Source of the DNA: Paenibacillus chibensis
GTDB lineage: Bacteria > Bacillota > Bacilli > Paenibacillales > Paenibacillaceae
Reading direction: 5' to 3'
DNA: 64,000 nt
Assembly: GCF_004001045.1 (NCBI RefSeq)
Contig: NZ_BIMK01000023.1
Span: 82,091-146,090, forward strand
In this document: positions 1 to 8,273 of the stretch, piece after piece
Numbering within the stretch: the first letter of the stretch is position 1
Layout: the number at the start of each line of letters is the position of its first letter
Made by a program: the position numbers and the translations under genes
The notes under the pieces: model-generated
The model's database searches: none
What the model saw: only the letters and a program-made list of their open reading frames with translations
What the model was told of the DNA's origin: nothing

Positions 1-3000
1 CGTCGCTCGGATGGCGTTCTTTTTTCTGCATCCAGCCGTACAGCCCTTCACCCAGATTGTTTAGGGAATAAGCGGGATCGGTAAAATAGGCCTTCATGTC
101 GGCGAAATCATGAGAAGCCGGACACGGTAGCGCCATCATCGCTTCCACAGCCCATTCAGCATCACTTTTCTCGCTGGATAGCAACCCGTCGCCAAGGACA
201 GCCCCCAAATTGGCAAGCAAACGCGAGTACAAACGCAACGCTTTATCGCTTTCGGGGTCCGGCAACAGCTGCGAGCAGATTACGAATCCCTTCCCGGTGC
301 TGCTTTCAACCATGAAGCAACCCGAAGGCACCGCCTTTTTACGGTTAAGCTCGACAAGCGCCAGGCGGCTGTATTCCGATGTATACCCATTCACAAAATA
401 ATCCTTCCACGCGGTACCTTCGATGCTGTGGCATAATTCCTCCGTATCCGGCGCCTCGATGGAATGGGTAGCCAGCAACCGGTTTACGACCTCACGCGGT
501 GACAAAAACACCTTGTCGAAGCCGAACAGGTCGACGGGGCTAAAGCCCCGGACGGCGGCGCTGCCGTAGTTCGCCGCCAAATGATACGTCTCGTGCGGCG
601 TTATCCGAACGGCACGTTCCAGCAGGCGTTCCAGTGCCGCCTGCTGCCGGCCTTCCGCCGGCAGGACGAGCACGCGTCCGCCGGCTTCGGCGTAGCGCCG
701 GACGGCCTCGGCCGCCCCCGGCGCCTCAAGCATGCAGGCTTCGGCCACCATCAGGCCGAAGCCCTGCAGCGGCGGCGCGCTTGCTGCGCCCGCCGGCGCG
801 GTGTACGGCGCGGCTTCGCCGAGCGCCGTGTAGTCCAGCCGCAGCTTGTCGAGGAAAGCTGCGGCCGCCCCGCCGGAGCGAACGAAGGCCGCCGTCCGGC
901 AAAGGGACGCGGTGACGCCGTCATCGGCCCGCCCCGCGTAGACGAGCAGGTTCCGCAGCAGCAGGCAGGCCTGCGGAACCCGGGATATGTTCGCCATCAG
1001 GTCGAGCTGATTGGCGATGAACATCCCGCGGCCGCTCCGGTATTCGAGCAGCGGGGACCACAAATCACCGCCGTCGCCGAAATCGCCGTTGCTGCATTCC
1101 AGCAGCAAGCCGAAATCGCCGAGGATGGGTTTTTCGAAGGCGGCATGTATGATCGGCAGCGGCCCTTCTTCCCGAAGCTCTTCGTGCCAGAACATCAAAT
1201 CCTTATCCCCGATACCTGCCAGGATCGGGTGTCCGTAATCCCCGGCATGGGCCCGAATGAATGGCTTCCGGGACAACGAGAGTTTGCCGATTGTCAGGTG
1301 ACTTTGCTCCAGCAAAAGCAGCCGGCCTCCCCGGGATACATAATCTTTTAGCGCTGTTTCCATTCCTCCGTCCGCATCCTGAATCTGGCTGCCGATGATA
1401 AGCAAGCCTTCTTCACCCAAACCCGAAAAGCTATTCTTGTCTGCCCTGCTGCAAGCGGGAATAAGCCCCTTGATGATATCAAAATCCCTATCGGAGCCAT
1501 AAAATACTACCGCCCGGTTAACCGTCACGGGTTCACTCAATAACCTGGCTGACAGAATTCTGTATTCGATAAGAAGCTCATCAACCGTCTTTCCGCCATG
1601 CTTGAGCTGAGCCGTAAATTCAGCTGTCTCTTCGTCATCCGTGCGCTCCGGTGCCCACTGCACCTGAATAACTTTTCGTTCCGCCGGATCTTGGACGAAT
1701 TCAAAGGTTTCTGCATGCACGACTCGGCCTCCTTGGCGGATCAGGCACTCTACCCGTACCTCCTGCGCGGCAAGCGTGTCATTATAGACGTCAAAGCGGC
1801 GCTGGATAAGCTCATCATCATAAAAGCACCGATTGTATTCGGCTGCGATCAACGCAGCCGGTTTGAACGCACCGGCCATGATCGCAAAAGCCGGATTAGT
1901 CCTAAACGGCGGATATCCCTCCGGCAGCAGGCCGTTATTCAGCGTTAACGAATAGGCTGGGATTCTTTTATGCTTCACACCAGGAAAATTGTTATCACAA
2001 GGCGATAATATGACGTCTTCCTCTGGTATGGCCCGCATGAAATAATGAGCGAAATTGAATGTCGAGATGCCCGATACGTCTTGGCGCCGGGCATACTCTA
2101 CGAAGAGCCTTTCTTTCCATGCGAATCCGGCGGTGCTCTCATCCGTGCCTCGATAAGCCGCCAGCCCGATATACATGCTGCTGTTCTGTGGGCATATATA
2201 CCACCAGCCTCCGTGTTCCCCGAAGATCAGGGGAACCGATCGATCCCACTGTTCAATGGTGCCGTCGATGTTGTAATGGCGGCTCTCGACCTCTGTCGCA
2301 GCCTTCGTCAGTAGCCTGTTGTCTCCTTCGGCGAGAATCGGCCGGGTCGGATCAAGCTTGCGAATTTCAGCCATCAAACCGGGAACCTGCCCCTTGAAGC
2401 ATTCCCGGCCGTCAACCCAGCGCATTTCGTTTTGCACGCTCCAGAGAATGACGGAGGGGTGGTTTTTGTCCCTTTTTACGAGCCGCCGAACATGTTTACG
2501 GCAATTCTCCAGGTAATCGGGATGATCTGCTTGCATCGATTTGCCAGATCCATAGATCGCCGTTTCGTCGACGATCAGCATGCCTTCCTCGTCAGCGATC
2601 CGAACGTAATCGGCTGGGTAAGGCTCGGCGTGCAGCCGGATGGCATTCACGCCTACGGATCGGCACATGCGATACCAGTTCCGAATATAGGCTTCCGTCT
2701 GCTGCACGCCGCCTTGAAAATGCCAGGAATCGCCGCGCAGGTTGATCGGAATCCCGTTCAGGACAAAACGAGGTCCTTCGCACCAAAATTCGCGGAAGCC
2801 GAACGTTTCGCTGCAGCGGTCAATGACTTGCCCGTCTTGCAGCAGTTCAATCTCTGACAGGTACAGAAAAGGAGCATCCGGGCTCCACAGGCTTGCATCC
2901 TTCCAATCCAAGGTGAAACTCGCCCGGTAAAATGCTCCTTCGCCACTATTTTCGCAAAGTCTGAAAAAGCCACCATCACTAGGGTCCACAGATTCAGCCT

Positions 3001-3760
3001 CTCTTTCTGCCAGAAGCACCAATGCAGATACAGGCTGGTTTCCCGTGATATTTTCTCCCAGCTCCTTGATGGAGAGCCGCATGCGAAGCATACCTGGTTC
3101 CCTTATCCAATCGCCCGGCGCAAAGCCGGCACTCGCTTCAACCTCGAGTTTCCCTTCCCTAACGGAAGTACGAATCGTCATGTCTTCAATAGATAAAGCC
3201 GGATAACTCTCCACATACGCGTCTTGCCAGATTCCGCGGCAGATGCTGCCAAACCATGAGCCCACGAGACCGGTTACTCTAAGAGCTCCCGAAGGCAGCC
3301 TCACTTGGTCGAAGCTTCCCACGATGATATGCAGATGATGATCGCGCCCTGGCTCTGCGAAGGGGGTAATATCCACTCTCAGCGGCAGATATCCGTCTTC
3401 CCAAATTGCGATTTCCCGATAATCCAAATAAATGGCTGCTTTTTGCATAACACCGTCCAGTCGCAGTACGATCCGCTGCCCGGCCAGTCTGTCCGGGAGT
3501 TGAAAGCTTCGATGCAGCACGCCGGCTTCCGCCTGGTCCCATTCCTTCGGGTAATCGTACAGATCCATCGGCGCATACGCATATTCGGGAATATCCCCGA
3601 ATAATCTGCCCGACGCCTGCCTATAGGTTCGTCTCCAGCTGGAGGGCACTTGAACCTTTCGTTCTTCATAAACGAGATTCGATGGCAAACTGCAACTCCA
3701 GGGCTGGTCATACAAGGGCATGAAATCCCATTCCCCGTTCAGGCAGATCAGTTCACGCAT
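1..3760 (-). CDS. Glycoside hydrolase family 2 enzyme, 3' end beyond window (partial)
   Basis: An open frame of at least 1253 codons runs leftward from the ATG at 3760 to the window edge without a stop. The N-terminus has the 'LNGEWDF' opening of GH2 beta-galactosidase/beta-glucuronidase-type enzymes (jelly-roll, Ig-like and TIM-barrel order). The proposed acid/base is E445 in 'WSVQNEM' and the proposed nucleophile is E515 in 'LIFGEHGG'. The C-terminal half has stretches such as 'YVSRGGRLLLLEQ' that look like a class-I glutamine-amidotransferase-type fold, often appended to large glycosidases. No signal peptide is visible, so it probably acts in the cytoplasm on imported oligosaccharide. The start overlaps the upstream stop by 8 nt (ATGCGTGA), with AAAGGGGG as ribosome binding site, so it is translationally coupled. 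Substrate cannot be read from sequence. The stretch at about 620-960 is much more GC-rich and Ala-rich than the rest. Confidence 0.85.
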   Translation of the reverse strand, partial: MRELICLNGEWDFMPLYDQPWSCSLPSNLVYEERKVQVPSSWRRTYRQASGRLFGDIPEYAYAPMDLYDYPKEWDQAEAGVLHRSFQLPDRLAGQRIVLRLDGVMQKAAIYLDYREIAIWEDGYLPLRVDITPFAEPGRDHHLHIIVGSFDQVRLPSGALRVTGLVGSWFGSICRGIWQDAYVESYPALSIEDMTIRTSVREGKLEVEASAGFAPGDWIREPGMLRMRLSIKELGENITGNQPVSALVLLAEREAESVDPSDGGFFRLCENSGEGAFYRASFTLDWKDASLWSPDAPFLYLSEIELLQDGQVIDRCSETFGFREFWCEGPRFVLNGIPINLRGDSWHFQGGVQQTEAYIRNWYRMCRSVGVNAIRLHAEPYPADYVRIADEEGMLIVDETAIYGSGKSMQADHPDYLENCRKHVRRLVKRDKNHPSVILWSVQNEMRWVDGRECFKGQVPGLMAEIRKLDPTRPILAEGDNRLLTKAATEVESRHYNIDGTIEQWDRSVPLIFGEHGGWWYICPQNSSMYIGLAAYRGTDESTAGFAWKERLFVEYARRQDVSGISTFNFAHYFMRAIPEEDVILSPCDNNFPGVKHKRIPAYSLTLNNGLLPEGYPPFRTNPAFAIMAGAFKPAALIAAEYNRCFYDDELIQRRFDVYNDTLAAQEVRVECLIRQGGRVVHAETFEFVQDPAERKVIQVQWAPERTDDEETAEFTAQLKHGGKTVDELLIEYRILSARLLSEPVTVNRAVVFYGSDRDFDIIKGLIPACSRADKNSFSGLGEEGLLIIGSQIQDADGGMETALKDYVSRGGRLLLLEQSHLTIGKLSLSRKPFIRAHAGDYGHPILAGIGDKDLMFWHEELREEGPLPIIHAAFEKPILGDFGLLLECSNGDFGDGGDLWSPLLEYRSGRGMFIANQLDLMANISRVPQACLLLRNLLVYAGRADDGVTASLCRTAAFVRSGGAAAAFLDKLRLDYTALGEAAPYTAPAGAASAPPLQGFGLMVAEACMLEAPGAAEAVRRYAEAGGRVLVLPAEGRQQAALERLLERAVRITPHETYHLAANYGSAAVRGFSPVDLFGFDKVFLSPREVVNRLLATHSIEAPDTEELCHSIEGTAWKDYFVNGYTSEYSRLALVELNRKKAVPSGCFMVESSTGKGFVICSQLLPDPESDKALRLYSRLLANLGAVLGDGLLSSEKSDAEWAVEAMMALPCPASHDFADMKAYFTDPAYSLNNLGEGLYGWMQKKERHPSD

Positions 3761-4433
3761 GCGGGAACCCCCTTTCGGGAGCATATCCCCGAACCTCAAG
3801 TACAAGCTCCAGCTTTCGCCAAATATCCTGACCTTCGGGGACTCCCTTCCATTTAATAAAATGCGGTTCCATGATCTCTGCCCAGTGATCAGGCTTAAGC
3901 GACGTGTTCAGCTTTCCTTCATAAGGTGCAGGCTCAAGCGTCTCCGGCAGCTCCGAATAAAAAAAGAGCAGGTTTTCATGCAGGCCGATCATTCCGTACT
4001 TGTCGCCATCCCCCGGCTTCTCCTCCTGATATTGATAGTGGAAATAGACGTAGCTTGCGATCTGTTCCGGCTCGAGTCGCGCCACCCGTCCAAAAGGCCT
4101 GCGATCGGAATGCTTCCGCACCCATTGTTCGTTCGAAAGCGGATGCTGATAATGAAAAATATCCGTCATCGGTACCCACCAGCGCTCCTTCCCGGTTCCC
4201 GGCCACATCGCAAGCTTTCCGCCGGAATTCCCCAGCAATCGCTCCGGGCCTGCTTCCTCCTCCAGGCATTCATAGTAAAGAAACAACCGATTCTTATCCG
4301 CGAATAGACTTAAATTCACTACCTGCAAGCGCTCCATGACTTCCGTAAGTGCAGAACACACTGCGTCATCCTGAAAATATGTTTTAGGTTGTTCCCCTCC
4401 GCGCCATTCCGCTTGGTATAAACATCGTCTCAT
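3753..4433 (-). CDS. RhaM-like (L-rhamnose mutarotase fold) protein, apparently duplicated
   Basis: A 226-residue soluble protein lying between the sugar-binding lipoprotein and the GH2 gene. The first half contains 'NLSLFADKNRLFLYYE' followed by 'RWWVPMTDIF', resembling the Tyr/Asp and Trp-Trp regions of L-rhamnose mutarotase, a small dimeric alpha/beta-barrel enzyme of about 105 residues. The second half repeats a similar plan: 'YGMIGLHENLLFFYSE', then 'HWAEIMEPHFIKWKG'. At twice the family length this looks like an internal duplication, a pseudo-dimer in one chain. A role in anomer interconversion of the sugar released by the neighbouring glycosidase is inference. The ATG follows GGGGGGAGG at good spacing. 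Its stop overlaps the GH2 start. Confidence 0.6.
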   Translation of the reverse strand: MRRCLYQAEWRGGEQPKTYFQDDAVCSALTEVMERLQVVNLSLFADKNRLFLYYECLEEEAGPERLLGNSGGKLAMWPGTGKERWWVPMTDIFHYQHPLSNEQWVRKHSDRRPFGRVARLEPEQIASYVYFHYQYQEEKPGDGDKYGMIGLHENLLFFYSELPETLEPAPYEGKLNTSLKPDHWAEIMEPHFIKWKGVPEGQDIWRKLELVLEVRGYAPERGFPHA

Positions 4434-4473
4434 GCCTTTTCCTCCCCCCGTCTGCCCTTTTTATCGTAAAATA

Positions 4474-4501
4474 GCGCCCCCTCCGCAAGCAGAGGGAGCG
4501 C
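4474..4501 (-). terminator. Intra-operon hairpin after the binding-protein gene
   Basis: GCGCTCCCTC pairs with GAGGGGGCGC around a short loop, followed on the minus strand by ATTTT. It lies between the solute-binding protein and the RhaM-like gene. Such a partial terminator or 3' stabiliser commonly keeps binding-protein mRNA more abundant than downstream enzyme mRNA; that role is inferred. Confidence 0.6.
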
Positions 4502-4550
4502 CGGCCATACCGAAAACAAATCGCATGATGGCACCGCCGAGAAGCGGGCT

Positions 4551-6065
4551 TTACTTCAATCCCTTATCCTTCAAGAATTGCTCAAACTGTTTTTTCACCT
4601 CTGCTACATACTTTTCTTCGCCTGCTTCCTTCAGCTTTCCGTATAGAGAAGGCCATGTTTCATCGAAGTCCAGCGTACCTGTCACCAGTCCGCGCTTGTA
4701 TTCGCCCCAAACCGCGTTTAGATTGGCGATTTCCGTGCTGACCGGCTCGGAATTGAATTTGAAGGCGCCGACGGGATTAACTTCCGAATTGCTGTTAATC
4801 TTCTTCGTCTCTTCCCAGATGTTTTCCGGCTGGCCTTCCCGCAGGTAGGAATTGAACACGCTGCCGAATACCCAGTCCATGTTCGGCTGGTAGCGCGAAT
4901 CCGGAAGCGCCTTGATGTACTCGCCAGTCAGCTTTTCGTAGTGCACGCCTTCCAGTCCGCTCGTAAGCAGGTTGTATAGTCGCTTGTCGGTGTTAACGAG
5001 ATTCAGGAACATCATGGCCCGGTCTGGATTCGCGGACGTTCTGCTGATCGACTGGTTGGTCGTCGCCGAATAGCCGTTGGAGAACCAGTCGCTGAGCGGA
5101 ATGGTGATCACGTCGTGGCCGCCGTTCTTCGCCTTGACTTCGGATTCGACTCCCGGCTTAAGCACGACGTTGAAATCAACCGCGACCTTGCCGTTGAAAT
5201 CGCTCGCCTTCACGGTAGCTGCATCCTTGTAAATGTATCCTTCTTTGTACCATTTGCTAGCCAAACGGAAATTGTTCAGTTCCTCTTCGGGATAACGGTA
5301 GAGCGTATACGCCGGATCGTTGGTTTTAATGTAAAAGTGGTCATCCAGGCCGGGCACCACCCAATATTGGTCATCATGTGCCTGCGGGTTGACGAACGAG
5401 GTTCCGAACAGGCCAAACGGAATATAATCCGGCTCGTTACCCTTGACTTGCTTCAGGAACGGCTCGATGTCTTCGATCTTCTTTATGGAAGTCGGATCGA
5501 GTTTATATTTGTCCGCCAGATCCTTCAGCACGATGAACCCGTAACGTGAACCGTTGATTTGCTGGTTCGGTATCCCGTAAATCTTACCGTCAACGGATAG
5601 ACCGTCCCACATCACTTGCGGTACGTCGGCTTTCAACTCGGGAGCGTATTGGTTCAGCAGTTCGTCAATCGGCTGGATCGCTCCCTTGCGCACCAGCTCC
5701 TCCGGTTTCAGCATGTATCCGGTCCAGAGAATGTCGAACTTCTCGCCGGCTGCCAGGACGGTATTCATTTTCTGAACATAATCGCCGATGGCGACCGGCA
5801 TCAGCTTGACGGTGGCATTGATTTTTTCCTTCACGATTTTGTTGACCTCGTCCTGCACCTTTTGCTGATCCGGCTGCAGTTGGGATAACGGATAATACCA
5901 GGTCAGCTCGACCGGCTTGAGACCGCTTTCGTTTTTGGCATCCGACGAGCCGCTTTTCGCCCCTCCGTTATCCACGGTTGCATCGCCGGATTTGCCGCCG
6001 CATCCGGCAAGCACGGTCGCCGCAAGCAGGATGAATGCCAGAACGCCAAAGAGCTTGTTCTTCAT
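4551..6065 (-). CDS. Sugar ABC transporter substrate-binding lipoprotein (LplA-type, DUF3502)
   Basis: A 504-residue extracellular solute-binding protein. A type II signal peptide ends in the lipobox 'VLAGC' with C22 as the lipidated residue, followed by a Gly/Ser-rich linker, so the protein is anchored outside the membrane. The body is of the extracellular binding-protein 1 type, and the last 130 residues ('VGAFKFNSEPVSTEIANL', 'LDFDETWPSLYGKLKEAG') match the DUF3502 C-terminal domain typical of Lpl-type binding proteins in Paenibacillus. It captures an oligosaccharide for the two permeases just upstream, 38 nt away. The ATG follows AGGAGG at 8 nt. No ATPase gene is present; such systems usually share a general MsmX-type ATPase encoded elsewhere. 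Confidence 0.92.
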   Translation of the reverse strand: MKNKLFGVLAFILLAATVLAGCGGKSGDATVDNGGAKSGSSDAKNESGLKPVELTWYYPLSQLQPDQQKVQDEVNKIVKEKINATVKLMPVAIGDYVQKMNTVLAAGEKFDILWTGYMLKPEELVRKGAIQPIDELLNQYAPELKADVPQVMWDGLSVDGKIYGIPNQQINGSRYGFIVLKDLADKYKLDPTSIKKIEDIEPFLKQVKGNEPDYIPFGLFGTSFVNPQAHDDQYWVVPGLDDHFYIKTNDPAYTLYRYPEEELNNFRLASKWYKEGYIYKDAATVKASDFNGKVAVDFNVVLKPGVESEVKAKNGGHDVITIPLSDWFSNGYSATTNQSISRTSANPDRAMMFLNLVNTDKRLYNLLTSGLEGVHYEKLTGEYIKALPDSRYQPNMDWVFGSVFNSYLREGQPENIWEETKKINSNSEVNPVGAFKFNSEPVSTEIANLNAVWGEYKRGLVTGTLDFDETWPSLYGKLKEAGEEKYVAEVKKQFEQFLKDKGLK

Positions 6066-6103
6066 GTGTGTGACCTCCTGAATTTTTATATGGTTGTTCT
6101 ATG

Positions 6104-6991
6104 TTAACCCTTGAGGGAGCCAACCGTAAGCCCTTTCACGAAAAAACGCTGGAAGAACGGGAAGATCACCAGCATTGGCCCTCCGGCCAGCACCGCGATC
6201 GCCATTCGTGCCGAATTATTCGGGAAGCTCGCCAGATCAATGCTCAGCTGCTGAGTAAATTCCGAATTGGTCGTCAGGAATTCGATGCTATTCAGCGTCC
6301 GCACAAGCAGCAATTGAAGCGGGACTTTGCCCGGATCGTCGATATACAGCATGGCATTGAACCAGTCGTTCCAATACGAAAACGAGATGAGCAGTCCGAG
6401 CGTTGCAAGCGCCGGTGTCGATAAAGGCAGGATGATCCGGAAGAAAATACGAAACTCCCTAGCCCCGTCCATTTTGGCCGACTCCACGATCTCAAGCGGA
6501 ATTTTCGCCATGAATCCTTTCATGACCATAATGTTAAACGGAGACAGCAGCAGCGGTAAAATCAATGCCAGCAAGCTATCCTTAAGGTGCAGGTACTGCG
6601 TGATCAGAATGTACGATGGCACCAATCCTCCGCTGAACAGCATCGTGAAAAAAACGTAAAACGTTGTCACCCGGTTATACCGGTAGTCCGGGCGGGAGAT
6701 CACGTAGGCTGTCATCGCGGTCAACAGCAGCCCGACCAATGAACCTACAACCGTTATCAGGAGCGTTATCCCGTAAGCCTTGATGATCACATCCGGAGCG
6801 TCCAGCAGGTATCGGTATGCATCCAGACTGAAATGCTGCGGGATAAACCTGTAGCCGAACTCCGAAATGGATTTCTCGTCCGTCAGCGACACGGCAATGA
6901 CGAGCAGGAACGGCAGGACAACAATGATCGACAGAATGGTGAACAGCAGATGGATCAGCAGTTTCGAAACTTCAAGCTTTCTACGCATCAT
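6104..6991 (-). CDS. Carbohydrate ABC transporter permease, MalG/LplC type
   Basis: A 295-residue inner-membrane permease with six predicted membrane helices. The conserved cytoplasmic loop that contacts the ATPase is visible as 'ESAKMDGAREFRIFFRIILP' (EAA motif). The C-terminus 'RFFVKGLTVGSLKG' is the usual ending of this family. The first codons are ATG ATG after GGAAGGTGGA. It is 10 nt from the preceding permease gene, so the two are co-translated as a heterodimeric channel for the lipoprotein-bound sugar. Confidence 0.93.
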   Translation of the reverse strand: MMRRKLEVSKLLIHLLFTILSIIVVLPFLLVIAVSLTDEKSISEFGYRFIPQHFSLDAYRYLLDAPDVIIKAYGITLLITVVGSLVGLLLTAMTAYVISRPDYRYNRVTTFYVFFTMLFSGGLVPSYILITQYLHLKDSLLALILPLLLSPFNIMVMKGFMAKIPLEIVESAKMDGAREFRIFFRIILPLSTPALATLGLLISFSYWNDWFNAMLYIDDPGKVPLQLLLVRTLNSIEFLTTNSEFTQQLSIDLASFPNNSARMAIAVLAGGPMLVIFPFFQRFFVKGLTVGSLKG

Positions 6992-7001
6992 TCCACCTTC
7001 C

Positions 7002-8039
7002 TTACCACAACGAATGGTCGGGATTGATTTTGCGTACGATGCCGTTTGCCACCAGCACCAGTACGAATCCCACCACCGATTGATAAAAGCCTGTAGCGGC
7101 CGACATGCTCACATTCCCGATTTCGCGCAGTGCGCGGTACACGTAGGTGTCGATAATATCTGTCGACCCGAAAAGAAAACCGGAATTGTTAGGGATGAAA
7201 TAGTGCAGCCCGAAATCGCCGCGGAACATGTTGCCGATGGAAAGAATCAATAAAATAATCACCAGCGGCGACAGCAGCGGAATCGTTATCTTCGTCGCCA
7301 TCTGCCATTTGGTTGCGCCGTCGATCTTGGCAGCCTCGTAATAATCGCCGTTGATTCCGAGAATTCCTGCAAAGTAGATCAGCGTATTGAATCCAACCGC
7401 TTTCCATAAATGAACGAGAATCAGGATCACCGGCCACGGCGCTGCATTTTGGTACCAACTGACGGTGTCCATGCCGAACGCCTGCAGGGTACGGTTGATC
7501 AATCCGTCCGAGTGGTTCAAAAAAGCGTACGCCACGTATCCGACCAGCACCCAGGACAAGAAGTGCGGAAGGAACAACGCGGTTTGGTAATACTTGCTCC
7601 ACTTCTGCTTGATTTCGTTCATGAGGATGGCCAGCAGCAGTGCCGATACGGTGGTCACGACGATGTAGGCCGTATTATATAACACGGTATTTCGTGTAAT
7701 GCGCCAGGCCGTATCCGTCGAGAACAAATAACGGAAGTTATCGAAGCCCACCCATTTGCTGCCGAAGATGCCGAGATCATAGCGGTAATTTTTAAAGGCA
7801 ATGATGAGACCGACCATCGGGATATAAGCAAAAATCAATTTATACAGGATTCCCGGGAGCGATAATAAGAACAGCTCCCGGTTATTCCGGAAATGATGAA
7901 GCTCCCTCCCGATCGCCGACTTCTTCCTGCGTTTGGACGACTTCTGATTCGGACCTGGCGACGACTCCGTTGCTGCCGGAGCTGGCCTCGAATCCTGAGA
8001 CACTGCCGCGGTCTCTGCCAGCGACACTTTATCCAACAT
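7002..8039 (-). CDS. Carbohydrate ABC transporter permease, LplB type
   Basis: A 345-residue permease, first of the transporter trio. A hydrophilic N-terminus of about 50 residues with a basic 'KSSKRRKK' stretch precedes six membrane helices. The EAA loop is 'EAAKIDGATKWQMATKITIP', and it ends 'GIVRKINPDHSLW', the common end of LplB/YtcP-type permeases. The ATG is preceded by AAAGGGG. It pairs with the MalG-type permease 10 nt downstream. About 180 nt separate it from the terminator of the upstream regulator, so the transport operon very likely has its own promoter there, though I could not fix a convincing -35/-10 pair. Confidence 0.92.
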   Translation of the reverse strand: MLDKVSLAETAAVSQDSRPAPAATESSPGPNQKSSKRRKKSAIGRELHHFRNNRELFLLSLPGILYKLIFAYIPMVGLIIAFKNYRYDLGIFGSKWVGFDNFRYLFSTDTAWRITRNTVLYNTAYIVVTTVSALLLAILMNEIKQKWSKYYQTALFLPHFLSWVLVGYVAYAFLNHSDGLINRTLQAFGMDTVSWYQNAAPWPVILILVHLWKAVGFNTLIYFAGILGINGDYYEAAKIDGATKWQMATKITIPLLSPLVIILLILSIGNMFRGDFGLHYFIPNNSGFLFGSTDIIDTYVYRALREIGNVSMSAATGFYQSVVGFVLVLVANGIVRKINPDHSLW

Positions 8040-8224
8040 ATTGAAAGCCCCTTTCCTCCTTTGCCCAGTTTGTGTTCCAGGCTTTGCACGTTTAACGATA
8101 GCTCAGGCGGGCAATCGTGCGTACTGTACAATTGCAGGAAAGCTGTACTCCAGGGCTGTATAGATGCTTGATAGCTGTACTGGTGCCGTACGGCGCCAAT
8201 TGCTTCCGGGTTGCGAACGGCAAA

Positions 8225-8259
8225 AACCCGCAAAAAAGGCATATCCTCTTTTGCGGGTT
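8225..8259 (-). terminator. Terminator of the Cache/AraC regulator gene
   Basis: AACCCGCAAAA pairs with its complement, TTTTGCGGGTT on the plus strand, and a T-run follows on the minus strand, 15 nt beyond the regulator's stop. Confidence 0.85.
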
Positions 8260-8273
8260 CGTACCTGCCAACT

